Of a DNA stretch of 64,000 nt, positions 7,229 through 15,078 are shown piece after piece. Each line of letters begins with the position of its first letter. The stretch's first letter is position 1. The position numbers and the translations under genes are program-made. Origin of the DNA: Mycolicibacterium setense (GTDB lineage: Bacteria > Actinomycetota > Actinomycetes > Mycobacteriales > Mycobacteriaceae); NCBI RefSeq assembly GCF_000805385.1, contig NZ_JTJW01000006.1:1319728-1383727 (forward strand), written 5' to 3'. The notes beneath the pieces are model-generated. The model ran no database searches and was not told where the DNA came from. It saw only the letters and a list, made by a program, of their open reading frames with translations.

Positions 7229-7990
7229 TCAGTCCGATCCACTATTCGCGGCACGGCCAAGGTGGCGGACGAAGAATCGAGCCGAACTGTCGCATGCATG
7301 TTCGGGTGCCGAGTGCGGCCGGCCCGAATGGGCGTGCAACGTCTTCTCCACCGAGCCGAAGGCATCGAACAATGCGACCTCGTACGTGCGGTTGAAATCG
7401 CTGTTGTCCCACGGGATCCAATACTCGACCGGGACGCTGATCCGTCGTGCGGACTCGATCAGCGTGTCGTCCACGAAAACCCCACCCAAGCTCAGGGCAG
7501 CGATCCGGGGTTCGACCGCGGCCAACAGCAGCCCGGTCACGACCCCCAACGACACACCGCCGTACCCGACCGGCGCATCGGCACAGATTTCTGGGCACTC
7601 CTGTAGAACGTCCAGTGTCGCTTGCCATTCCGGTACGGCCCGCTGCGCCAGCGACATGCTGTAATCGATGACGATGGGGGCGATCGGCTCCCCCGCCGCG
7701 CGGGCCTGATGGATTGCCCCGGCCCACTGTTCATCCTGCCGGCTGCGCGGCCGGTCGCCATGCCCTGGAGCATCGATGGCAGCGACGGTGAACCCGTGGC
7801 CGGTAACGCTGTGAAGAGCGTTGGCCACCAGCCCCGGAGACTGCTTGTGCATGCCGCCGGAGTGCCCCAACAGCAGCAGCGGGCCGCCTACCGATCTGGA
7901 TGCGGGCGACCACAGGACGCCGGTGACCTCGCCCACGACGAAATTGCGTTCGATGACACCGTCCGACGATGTCGCAGAAGTGAAATGCAT
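7229..7990 (-). CDS. Alpha/beta hydrolase (dienelactone-hydrolase-like)
   Basis: The 253-residue product shows the alpha/beta-hydrolase pattern: LLLLGHSGGMHKQ (oxyanion region, residues 38-50), then AIDAPGHGDRP and a nucleophile elbow G-V-S-L-G at 145-149 with Ser147 as the candidate nucleophile. There is no signal peptide, so it is cytoplasmic. The substrate is unknown. The ATG at 7988-7990 follows AGGCAACACC. A 17-codon candidate ORF with a strong ribosome binding site ends 52 nt upstream on the same strand. Confidence 0.8.
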   Translation of the reverse strand: MHFTSATSSDGVIERNFVVGEVTGVLWSPASRSVGGPLLLLGHSGGMHKQSPGLVANALHSVTGHGFTVAAIDAPGHGDRPRSRQDEQWAGAIHQARAAGEPIAPIVIDYSMSLAQRAVPEWQATLDVLQECPEICADAPVGYGGVSLGVVTGLLLAAVEPRIAALSLGGVFVDDTLIESARRISVPVEYWIPWDNSDFNRTYEVALFDAFGSVEKTLHAHSGRPHSAPEHACDSSARFFVRHLGRAANSGSD

Positions 7991-8042
7991 GGTGTTGCCT
8001 TTCGGGATTGCCTGATTCAGGCGCTCCCGGCGACACCGAATG

Positions 8043-8096
8043 TCAACGCCCGACCGTGAGCACGAGTGGGAGCACCCACATGATTCCTGCGGTCAT
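8043..8096 (-). CDS. Candidate 17-residue hydrophobic leader peptide
   Basis: The ATG at 8094-8096 is preceded by AGGAGGTGAGACCC, an almost perfect Shine-Dalgarno sequence at good spacing, and encodes MTAGIMWVLPLVLTVGR before a TGA. The peptide is hydrophobic enough to sit in a membrane. It lies 52 nt upstream of the hydrolase gene and could be a regulatory uORF, a small membrane protein or chance. The ribosome binding site is the main evidence. Confidence 0.35.
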   Translation of the reverse strand: MTAGIMWVLPLVLTVGR

Positions 8097-8101
8097 GGGT
8101 C

Positions 8102-8242
8102 TCACCTCCTCGCGTAATGCCACGGTCTCGCGGACGCTATCAAGCCACCGCGGATCCCGTCCAACGAATTTCCGGGGGCGCCTGGCTCGTCATCTGAACC
8201 CGGAGTCGTCAAGTCGTCTCCCTGAGTCAAGATCTCCGACAT
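8102..8242 (-). CDS. Candidate 46-residue peptide upstream of the hydrolase
   Basis: This short frame begins MSEILTQGDDLTTPGSDDEP and ends PWHYARR. Its TGA stop lies within the AGGAGGTGA ribosome binding site of the 17-codon ORF, so the two would be translationally coupled. Its own ribosome binding site is weak. It has an acidic N-terminal half and a short aromatic/basic C-terminus. No family is recognised and it may not be translated. Confidence 0.2.
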   Translation of the reverse strand: MSEILTQGDDLTTPGSDDEPGAPGNSLDGIRGGLIASARPWHYARR

Positions 8243-8470
8243 ACTGGCTCTGACAGCAGACCGTTCTGCGTATCGATCGGGACTGTGATCGCGGCGCAAG
8301 GGCGCACATCGCCCGATTTTGGTCCGCATCTGCGCGGCAGCGCTGCCCCCCGGTCGCCATCCGGCGTCGGACACCTCACCTCTCCCCAACTGCATCGCTA
8401 TATCCACAGCTGCTGCCATCACGTTCAGCCGCTACCCGCCACAGCACCCAGAAGAACGGAGCCAAAACCC

Positions 8471-8974
8471 ATGAATACCAGCCGGATCACCAATGGTAAT
8501 GAGCGAGAGGTCATCGAGAACATGCTCGACCACAACCGTCAGGCGCTCATCGAGACCGCGCGTGGCCTGTCCGAGGCAGACGCCCGCCGTCGGCTCGTCA
8601 CATCGCTGACGACGCCGATTTCGCTCCTCAAACATGCAGCTGCCGCGGAAAGGATTTGGTTCCAACGGTTCTGGGCCGGCCTCGACGATTCTGAGTGCGA
8701 CGGATACTCCAACCGCGACGAGGGCACCTTCTCTGTCTCAGACGACGAGTCGCTAACGGACGTCATCACCGAGTTCGAGGCCGCAAGCCGGCGGTCGCGA
8801 GCCATCGCGTCGAGGTTCGACCTCGACGACACCAAGGACAATCCTCGCGAAGGCACGGTCAGCATGCGATGGACCCTGCTCGCGATGATCGAAGAGTTCG
8901 CCAGACATGCGGGTCATGGGGACATCCTTCGAGAGCAGATTGATGCCTGCAACCGGGCGCATGAAACTCCTTGA
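8471..8974 (+). CDS. DinB/DUF664 family protein
   Basis: The 167-residue product is a four-helix DinB-like protein of the DUF664 type. It shows ENMLDHNRQALIETARGLSEADAR and TTPISLLKHAAAAERIWFQRF, which carries the first metal histidine, then EEFARHAGHGDILREQID with the typical second and third histidines. Family members are metal-dependent, often thiol-linked enzymes of unknown substrate, sometimes related to mycothiol S-transferases. The ATG at 8471 follows GAACGGAG at 12 nt. The longer upstream frame is Pro/Ser-rich and not protein-like. It is probably followed in the same transcript by the SnoaL-like gene 33 nt downstream. Confidence 0.82.
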   Translation: MNTSRITNGNEREVIENMLDHNRQALIETARGLSEADARRRLVTSLTTPISLLKHAAAAERIWFQRFWAGLDDSECDGYSNRDEGTFSVSDDESLTDVITEFEAASRRSRAIASRFDLDDTKDNPREGTVSMRWTLLAMIEEFARHAGHGDILREQIDACNRAHETP

Positions 8975-9007
8975 GCTCAAGTGCAGTTGAGATATTACGG
9001 TTGAGCG

Positions 9008-9427
9008 ATGACGACCCAACGCCCCAAACTCAATGACCCGACCCTCGACGGCTCGCATGCGGTGCGTGATCTGATCGACCAACTTCAGCGGGGCGGCGAC
9101 GCGGGCGAAGCCGACATCTACGACAGCATGTTCGCCGATGACATTCTTTGGGGCACTCCGAAAGGCATGGTGCTCCAGGGATATTCGAACCTCAACCCGA
9201 TTCACCGTCGGATGATGGACGGTCCTCCGGTTGTTCCACCGTCACGCTTTGAGCTCGCGCAGGCCGTCTGTCCCGCGCCCGGGGTGACCGTTGCGCAGAT
9301 TCGCCGCAGCGCGATCGACGGCGGTTTCAGCGAAATGGCGATGTATGTCCTGGTACGGAACGGCGAGAAATGGTGGGTCGCCGCGGCGCAGAACACACCG
9401 GTCGTCGATGCCTTGCCATCCACGTGA
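9008..9427 (+). CDS. SnoaL-like / SgcJ-EcaC family protein
   Basis: The 139-residue product has the NTF2-like fold pattern seen in SgcJ/EcaC and DUF4440 proteins: a helix HAVRDLIDQLQRGGDAGEAD, the YDSMFADDILWGTPKG strand-turn, and a C-terminal VLVRNGEKWWVAAAQNTPV hairpin that is a hallmark of the group. Its function is unknown, though relatives are small cone-shaped binding or isomerase domains. It follows the DinB-like gene by 33 nt on the same strand. Confidence 0.75.
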   Translation: MTTQRPKLNDPTLDGSHAVRDLIDQLQRGGDAGEADIYDSMFADDILWGTPKGMVLQGYSNLNPIHRRMMDGPPVVPPSRFELAQAVCPAPGVTVAQIRRSAIDGGFSEMAMYVLVRNGEKWWVAAAQNTPVVDALPST

Positions 9428-9707
9428 GAGGACCCCTCCGACCACCGCATGGCGGGGATCGTGGGACGTTCGGTAACTACCGTTGCCTGGGCGGGCGCAC
9501 CGCAACGTTGAGCACGTCAGCAGGGTCATCGAATGCACATCGGTTTTTGACCTCCCCGTCAAACATTGACCGGGTGTTCGAACTTTCCGCCAGCGAAGCT
9601 CCGGTTTTCATCCGCGGCACCCGCGGAACTGCAAGCATGGGCGATACCGGATCGGCGATGGCAAACGTCAGGCCGACTCGCGCAGGCCCCAGGTAAAGGA
9701 GCGGCAG

Positions 9708-10049
9708 ATGAGTTGGATGATGACTTCTGAGGTACGAAGCGCGCTGACCAGAGCAGCCGTGGCGGCAATTGCTGGACTATCCGTGTTGAGCGCGGTGCTT
9801 CCAGCGAACATCGCGGCCGTTGCTTCGGCGCCACCCGGCATGCCTGCGGTTTTTGAACCCAACAGCCCGGATGATCCGGCGTGCGCGACAGAGGGGTGGA
9901 ATCCGTCCTGCTTCGGTGGCATGTACGACCAGGTGCCCGACGACGGCATACCCGGAGACGACGCGGCCGGAGGCGGGATTCCGGCACCGGCAATGGTGCC
10001 CAATGTCGACGGGTCGATGAGCCCGCCCGGTACACCTGGCGCCATCTAG
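9708..10049 (+). CDS. Secreted protein of unknown function
   Basis: The 113-residue product starts with a signal peptide (MSWMMTSEVRSALTRAAVAA, a hydrophobic core, cleavage near ASA at residue 39-41). The mature part is short, acidic and Pro/Gly-rich, with two cysteines (DPACATEGWNPSC) about 8 residues apart that could form a disulfide, and ends in a GTPGAI tail. It is of the small secreted, proline-rich type common in mycobacteria. A strong AAAGGAGCGGCAG ribosome binding site supports the ATG. No family is recognised. Confidence 0.7.
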   Translation: MSWMMTSEVRSALTRAAVAAIAGLSVLSAVLPANIAAVASAPPGMPAVFEPNSPDDPACATEGWNPSCFGGMYDQVPDDGIPGDDAAGGGIPAPAMVPNVDGSMSPPGTPGAI

Positions 10050-10178
10050 GCGTCATCGCGACAACGCCGAAGGCCGGCCCACGTCGCGCGGGACAGGTGC
10101 TCGACCGTGTGCACCGAATGCGAGACGCGCGATTGTTCAGCCTTTTGTGAATACAGAAACAGATGTACCGTAGCTGGC

Positions 10179-10508
10179 GTGGAGACGCTTACGCAGGTGG
10201 CGGTGTTGGCTCGATTCGGTCATGCCCTGTCGGATCAAACGCGGTCCAAGATCCTGATCGCCCTCAAAGATTCTCCGGGTTACCCGGCCGACCTGGCGGA
10301 GGCGGCGGGGGTATCCCGGCAGAGTATGTCCAACCACCTTGCCTGCCTTCGTGGTTGCGGCCTGGTCGTGGCAGTTCCAGAAGGCCGGCGCACCCGCTAC
10401 GAGCTCGCGGACGCCAAGCTCGCCCATGCCCTGAACGATCTGTTGCATGTGGTGCTCGCCGCCGAATCGAAGCACTGCCCGAACGCCGCGTCCGCCGAGT
10501 GCTGCTGA
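10179..10508 (+). CDS. cmtR: CmtR-type ArsR/SmtB metal sensor
   Basis: The 109-residue product contains an ArsR helix-turn-helix (DLAEAAGVSRQSMSNHLACL). The motif SNHLACLRGCGLVVAV places two cysteines in the recognition helix as in M. tuberculosis CmtR (Cys57 and Cys61), and a Cys in the C-terminal ESKHC segment corresponds to Cys102, the three thiolate ligands for Cd/Pb. The tail ends in AECC, adding two more cysteines. The GTG start is supported by TACCGT at 10166-10171 exactly 7 nt upstream, implying a leaderless transcript. Its stop overlaps the ATG of the CDF transporter gene, so metal sensing and export are coupled. Confidence 0.88.
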   Translation: METLTQVAVLARFGHALSDQTRSKILIALKDSPGYPADLAEAAGVSRQSMSNHLACLRGCGLVVAVPEGRRTRYELADAKLAHALNDLLHVVLAAESKHCPNAASAECC

Positions 10509-11200
10509 TGGCCGCCGAGGTCGGTCACCCCACCGCTTCCCCGGCCCCGGCGCGGCGGGCGTTGCTGCACAAGCGAATCCGATGGTTCGTGGCCGCCACC
10601 ATCACCTATAACGTGATCGAGGCGATCATCGCGATCGGCGAAGGCGCAAGGGTGTCCTCGACCGCGTTGATCGGCTTCGGGCTCGACTCGGTAATCGAGG
10701 TGTCCTCGGCTGCCGCGGTCGCTTGGCAGTTCTCAGGTAAGGACCCGGAGGCTCGCGAGAAGGTCGCCTTGCGCATCATCGCGATGTCCTTCTTCGCACT
10801 GGCCGGATACGTGACGGTCGAATCAATCCGCTCGCTCACCGGCGCGGCTGAAGTACGGCACTCAACAATCGGTATCGCGCTGACCGCTGCCAGCCTGGTC
10901 GTCATGCCGCTGCTGTCCTGGGCTCAACGCCGCGCGGGCCGTGAGCTCGGCTCGCGTTCGGCGGTGGCCGACTCCAAACAGACACTGCTCTGCACCTACT
11001 TGTCCGGCGTGGTACTTCTCGGCCTGGTGCTCAACAGCCTGATCGGCTGGAGCTGGGCCGACCCGATCGCAGCGCTCATCATCGCCGGTGTCGCCGTCAA
11101 CGAAGGACGCCAAGCCTGGCGCGGGCAAACCTGTTGCGCGACCACCGTTTCCGACAGCATCACCGAAGACGTCAGCCCACACACCTGCTGCGACGACTGA
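10508..11200 (+). CDS. Cation diffusion facilitator (CDF) heavy-metal exporter
   Basis: The 230-residue membrane protein resembles the cation-efflux family. TM2 carries GFGLDSVIEVSS and TM5 carries AVADSKQT and SWADPIAALIIAG, giving the transport-site aspartates typical of CDF proteins. The C-terminal cytoplasmic domain of longer CDFs is absent. In its place is a tail with two CC pairs (QTCCATT and HTCCDD), which could be soft-metal ligands for Cd or Pb. The ATG overlaps the cmtR stop (TGATG), so it is translated from the same mRNA. Its TGA directly abuts the stop of the convergent protease gene, with no intergenic base. Confidence 0.87.
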   Translation: MAAEVGHPTASPAPARRALLHKRIRWFVAATITYNVIEAIIAIGEGARVSSTALIGFGLDSVIEVSSAAAVAWQFSGKDPEAREKVALRIIAMSFFALAGYVTVESIRSLTGAAEVRHSTIGIALTAASLVVMPLLSWAQRRAGRELGSRSAVADSKQTLLCTYLSGVVLLGLVLNSLIGWSWADPIAALIIAGVAVNEGRQAWRGQTCCATTVSDSITEDVSPHTCCDD

Positions 11201-12685
11201 TTACGCCTGCACCTGCCCCAGAGTGACGTCCACGGTCCGCGACGTTCCGGACGCATCCTCAAAGGTCAGCGTCACGGTGTCCCCCGGCGCCTTGGAGCGC
11301 ACGGCTGCGACGAGGGCGTCGGGCCCGTCGATCACGCGATTGTCGACCTTGGTGATCACGGCCCCTTCCGGCAAGCCGGCGGCTGCTGCCGGTCCGCCGG
11401 CGACGACTCCGGCGACAGCGGCGCCCTGTGCATCATTGCCGGAGAGCTGCACACCCAGTGATGCGTGCTGCACGGTTCCGGTCGAAACAAGCTCGTCGGC
11501 AATACGTTTGGCTTGATCCACCGGGATGGCGAAACCCAGCCCGATGGACCCGGCCGGAGCGCCAGCCTGCGAACCCTGGCCCTCACCCAGGGATGCGATC
11601 GCCGAATTCACTCCGATGAGATCGCCGTTCATGTCGACCAACGCACCTCCGGAATTGCCCGGGTTGATCGCCGCATCAGTCTGAATGGCACTCATCACCG
11701 AATGCTGGCCGGTCTGCCCGTCGCCGGTCGCCACCGGGCGGTCCAGCGCGCTGATGATGCCGGTGGTCACCGTCCCCTGAAGGCCCAGAGGGGATCCGAC
11801 CGCGACCACATTCTGACCAACCTTCAGGTCTTTCGAGGAACCGATCGTGATCGGGGTGAGCCCGGAGATGTTCTGCGCCTTCACCACCGCTATGTCGTCG
11901 TCAGGGTCGGTGCCGACCACGGTGAACGGCGCCGTGCGTCCATCCGACATCGTGACGGTCGCCTGCATCGCGCCGCCGCTGCGACCGGAACCATCGGCCG
12001 AAGGTCCGTTGGGCGAGTACTGGTTGCCGTCGGGGAACTGTCCGCCTGGGAACTGTCCACCGGGAAACAGGCCGCGCGGAAATCCGGGGAATTGGCCCTC
12101 AGGTGACGCCTCGGCGGCCATCGGACCTTGATCACCGGCACCTCGGGCCGCCGAGGCCACGACGTGGTTGTTGGTCAGGATCAGGCCGTCTTCACTCAGA
12201 ACGATGCCGGAGCCCTCCTCCCGCCCTTGCGCGGTCTCGACCTGCAATTTCACCACGCTGGGCAGCACCTTGGCGGAGACCTGTTCGACAGATCCGGCCG
12301 GTGCAGAACTCTTCGGCTGGGCCGGAGCGGCTCCCGCGGCCGGCGACGGTTTGCCGATGCGGTCAGCGGCGGGCGCCTGTGCGACCGGCGTCGGGCTCGC
12401 GGCGTGATCCACCACGGCAACCGCGGCCACCGCGCCGGTAGCCATCGCGACGGCGGCGGTGCCGGCGACGAGCACGCCGACGCGGGACTTCTTCTTCGGC
12501 TGTGAACTCTCGTGCGCCACAGGCGCGTCGAACTTCTGGGTCGTCTCGGGATGCACCCCATAAGGCGGGTACGGCTGCTGATAGCCCTTGCGGCTCCATG
12601 GGCTCGGATCCTGTTGATCCGCCGTCCGTTTCGCTTCCCAGCCACGGTTGCTATTTTGCGACGACATCCCCGACCACTGATTCAT
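11201..12685 (-). CDS. pepD: PepD/HtrA-like membrane-anchored serine protease
   Basis: The 494-residue product has a long Pro/Gln-rich cytoplasmic N-terminus, one transmembrane segment (about residues 69-92), a trypsin-like protease domain and a C-terminal PDZ domain (about 400-490). The catalytic triad is visible as His174 (TNNHVV), Asp264 (DDDIAVV) and Ser345 (GNSGGALV). It closely resembles mycobacterial PepD (Rv0983), a periplasmic quality-control protease. Unlike the M. tuberculosis form, it carries a Gly/Phe/Pro-rich insert (residues 195-225, repeated FPGGQ units) just after the catalytic histidine. The ATG at 12683-12685 has a GGAAGAAG ribosome binding site. CTCAG direct repeats upstream may be an MprA-type site. 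Confidence 0.92.
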   Translation of the reverse strand: MNQWSGMSSQNSNRGWEAKRTADQQDPSPWSRKGYQQPYPPYGVHPETTQKFDAPVAHESSQPKKKSRVGVLVAGTAAVAMATGAVAAVAVVDHAASPTPVAQAPAADRIGKPSPAAGAAPAQPKSSAPAGSVEQVSAKVLPSVVKLQVETAQGREEGSGIVLSEDGLILTNNHVVASAARGAGDQGPMAAEASPEGQFPGFPRGLFPGGQFPGGQFPDGNQYSPNGPSADGSGRSGGAMQATVTMSDGRTAPFTVVGTDPDDDIAVVKAQNISGLTPITIGSSKDLKVGQNVVAVGSPLGLQGTVTTGIISALDRPVATGDGQTGQHSVMSAIQTDAAINPGNSGGALVDMNGDLIGVNSAIASLGEGQGSQAGAPAGSIGLGFAIPVDQAKRIADELVSTGTVQHASLGVQLSGNDAQGAAVAGVVAGGPAAAAGLPEGAVITKVDNRVIDGPDALVAAVRSKAPGDTVTLTFEDASGTSRTVDVTLGQVQA

Positions 12686-12759
12686 CTGTTTGCTTCTTCC
12701 CTTGCGACACCGACATTTATGCGCCGTGCCGGCGCCTACGTAGATGTTGCAGTTCCGCA

Positions 12760-12775
12760 CTGAGGGTTTGCTGAG
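12760..12775 (-). promoter_or_regulatory. CTCAG direct repeat, MprA-box-like, upstream of pepD
   Basis: On the minus strand, CTCAG occurs at 12771-12775 and again at 12760-12764, 11 bases apart (one helical turn), about 75-90 nt upstream of the pepD ATG. MprA, which controls pepD in M. tuberculosis, recognises loosely conserved 8-bp direct repeats containing CTCAG. A GGAAC element lies just downstream at 12750-12754. The match is by eye. Confidence 0.45.
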
Positions 12776-12923
12776 AGTAGGTTCGGTGCGGCCCAAGACT
12801 TTCCCGGCCGCACGTGGGGGCGGTCACACGGACACAGAAGCGAACGCCGAGCGAAAGGGCAACGGAGCCAAGACCCTACCCAGCCGAGCAGTCGGCGGCT
12901 CACCGCCACCGGGGAATGTGTTA

Positions 12924-13334
12924 TCAGGACAGCGGATTGAGCACCACGGTGCACAGACGCGGGAGATGCCCGATCGGAATCCACGCCACCATCTGGCGGC
13001 AGGTCCCGGTGGCCATGCCGATCGGCCCGCCGCAGACGGGCCACGCACCAAGCCCTTGGGTTTGCAACACGTTGCGGGCCACGCGAATCTGTTCCTCTCG
13101 ACTGGCCGCAGCGGGTGATCCCATACCGCCATGGGAAGCCCACGTGGCCGGCGTGAACTGGAGCCCACCGTAGAAGCCGTTGCCGGTGTCGGCAGACCAA
13201 TTGCCGCCAGATTCGCATTGCGCCATCGCGTCCCAGTTCGGTTCTGCACCGGCGTGCGGGACTGTCAGGACGGTCTGAGCCAGAGCGATCGCACCGATGA
13301 ACCCGAAGACGGTGACGACCTTGCGCACGCGCAT
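12924..13334 (-). CDS. Resuscitation-promoting factor (RpfC/RpfE-like)
   Basis: The 136-residue product has a 30-residue signal peptide (MRVRKVVTVFGFIGAIALAQ, cleavage after AGA) and a single Rpf domain (about residues 32-105): NWDAMAQCESGGNWS with catalytic Glu41, then GFYGGLQFTPATWASHGG and AASREEQIRVARNVL, with a conserved Cys pair (Cys40 and the C in WPVCGG). Rpf proteins cleave peptidoglycan glycan strands and support resuscitation. The short length and lack of other domains match RpfC/RpfE-type members. The ATG has a GAAGGGA ribosome binding site 7 nt upstream. A low-GC leader of up to 390 nt precedes it. Confidence 0.9.
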   Translation of the reverse strand: MRVRKVVTVFGFIGAIALAQTVLTVPHAGAEPNWDAMAQCESGGNWSADTGNGFYGGLQFTPATWASHGGMGSPAAASREEQIRVARNVLQTQGLGAWPVCGGPIGMATGTCRQMVAWIPIGHLPRLCTVVLNPLS

Positions 13335-13722
13335 GTCGATCCCTTCGTGGCGGCGTGCATGCCGGTAATTGCGGGCGAAAAGACTGATTTGCAGCCCATC
13401 GTGATACAGAGTTTACCCATGGGGTGAAAGTAAAATAGCCGTGCTAGAGAGTCTAATTATCTTCTTTGAGTTTATTTAATAGTTATGCGGCTGATGGGGC
13501 TGATGAGCATGGCCGGGGTCGGAACCGGACGCAGTAAAACTGCAGTTCAGCGACCTACAGCACGGAGAGGCTCAGGCCGGCGGCAGGCCTGCGAGGGTTT
13601 CTAAATTTCAAGGCAACCGCTGTGACAATTGCTCACTATCGTGAATTCAGGTTCTAAAGCGGTAGCAGTGAAAAGAATGAATTCTGATGTAATTGTGACA
13701 GTTGAGAAAGATGTGGTTGTTG
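13335..13722. other. Low-GC intergenic region upstream of the rpf gene
   Basis: About 390 bases lie between the minus-strand rpf gene and the stop of the LysM-esterase gene. It is distinctly AT-rich for this genome, especially at 13420-13500 and 13600-13735. A hairpin CAGGCC-GGCGGCA-GGCCTG (13573-13591) could terminate the LysM gene. TGTGACA occurs twice (13620-13626 and 13695-13701). The rpf promoter must lie here, but no clear -10/-35 pair stands out, and no c-di-AMP riboswitch core was recognised. Confidence 0.45.
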
Positions 13723-15078
13723 TTACAGGGGGCTACCGACAACACTCGCCGGACGCAGGCGGGCGATGATCCCGTCCAGATCCCGAATGAACATGTCGGG
13801 ACGGAAGACGTGACCGCCGGGCGCCTCGTGCGCTTCGAACGGGATGCCGGCGCGCCCGAGAAGATCGCGGAACTCCCGTTGGCCGGCAAGGACCTGCGTC
13901 TCGTTCACGCTGTCGAACCAATTGAGCGGATCCGGACTCGTGCCTGCAACAAGGAAGATCCGCTTGTTGCGATAGCTCTCGATCCGCTCGACCGGGTTGT
14001 CGGCACTGACCCTGAACTGGTCCCAGAGCGGGGCTCCATAGACCGTTCCACCAGCGAGATCGAGGACGGCCGAGGTGATGTTCGCCCAGTGCACCACGAG
14101 GCCGAAATCGCGACGCAGACTGGCCGGACCGGAATGGGAGCTGACCGACGCGAAGTGGCCGTAGTACTTGGCCGTGTACTTCAGCGCGCCGAAGCCGCCC
14201 ATCGAGAAACCACCGACTGCGCGGCCGTCGTACTCGGCGTATGTACGGAAATTCGCCTCGATCCAGGGCAGCAGCTGTGCGATGTGGAACGTCTCCCAGT
14301 TGCGCGGTCCGACGAACGAGGTGACCGGATTGGAATACCAGCCGGCGTGACCACCGTCGGGCATCACCACGATGATCGGCTTCCCGGCCGTCCAGTCGCG
14401 AATACCCATGAAGTCGAATGAGCGGAAATCGTCGTTGCCGCCGTGGAACATGTAGAGGACGGGATAGGTGCGGCCGCTGGTGTGGTAGTCGTCCGGAAGC
14501 AGGACGTTGACGCCGGGGTTCCAGCCGATGGCGGCAGTCTGGAACCGGTAGTACCACAGCCGGGGATCGTTCTCGTTGCGGTCGACGATGCGCAGCCCGA
14601 ACCCGTCGCCGCGACCGCTGAAGATGACCAGCGCCTGGCCGGCGTTGATGTGACCTGGGTCCGGGATCCCGTTGACACCGGCGATCGGCGGATAGAACGA
14701 GGCATCACCGTAGAACTGTGATGCCAACCCCGACAACGTATCTCCCGGAGCCACCGTGTACCTCTTGAGCTCCGGCACGATGAGCGGTTGCCCTGGATTG
14801 ACTCCGGCATCCTCGGCTATACCGCTGGCGGCAGCCACCAAGCGGGACAACTCGGCGTGGCCGTAGAAACGTGAGGCAACGGCAGGCAACGTGTCCCCGG
14901 GTGCGACGGTGTATCGCGTGTAATCGGGAAAGACCAGTTTTTGTCCGACGTTGACGACGTCAGGATTGGGAATTGCGTTGGCCGCCACGATCAGCCGGTA
15001 CAGTTCCGCGTCTCCGTAGAACCGCAGCGCCAGCGCTGAGAGCGTCTCCCCCGACGCGACCGTGTGAATCCTGACCAT
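13723..15078 (-). CDS. Triple-LysM esterase (Ag85/esterase-D-like fold), no signal peptide
   Basis: The 451-residue product has three tandem LysM repeats (about residues 4-51, 55-102 and 107-153, each with GETL or GDTL, a RFYG or QFYG motif and an INAGQ/VNVGQ end) fused to an alpha/beta-hydrolase domain of the esterase D / mycolyltransferase-like group. The nucleophile elbow GGFSMGGFG gives Ser292 and APGGHVF gives His423, with FHGG (211-214) as the oxyanion strand. LysM binds peptidoglycan or chitin, so the enzyme should be extracellular, yet the LysM begins at residue 3 and no signal peptide is encoded. A strong GGAGGGG ribosome binding site just upstream excludes an earlier start. Confidence 0.85.
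   Translation of the reverse strand: MVRIHTVASGETLSALALRFYGDAELYRLIVAANAIPNPDVVNVGQKLVFPDYTRYTVAPGDTLPAVASRFYGHAELSRLVAAASGIAEDAGVNPGQPLIVPELKRYTVAPGDTLSGLASQFYGDASFYPPIAGVNGIPDPGHINAGQALVIFSGRGDGFGLRIVDRNENDPRLWYYRFQTAAIGWNPGVNVLLPDDYHTSGRTYPVLYMFHGGNDDFRSFDFMGIRDWTAGKPIIVVMPDGGHAGWYSNPVTSFVGPRNWETFHIAQLLPWIEANFRTYAEYDGRAVGGFSMGGFGALKYTAKYYGHFASVSSHSGPASLRRDFGLVVHWANITSAVLDLAGGTVYGAPLWDQFRVSADNPVERIESYRNKRIFLVAGTSPDPLNWFDSVNETQVLAGQREFRDLLGRAGIPFEAHEAPGGHVFRPDMFIRDLDGIIARLRPASVVGSPL

Larger units (their letters stand above)
7991..8470. other. Intergenic region with possible micro-ORFs
   Basis: About 480 bases separate the minus-strand hydrolase from the plus-strand DinB-like gene. The minus strand holds two tiny overlapping candidate ORFs (8043-8096 and 8102-8242, listed separately). 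Nothing else supported was seen. Confidence 0.5.

Noticed and set aside
13335..13500. A c-di-AMP (ydaO-type) riboswitch before the rpf gene
   Set aside because: Some actinobacterial rpf genes have one, but its conserved core could not be identified here.
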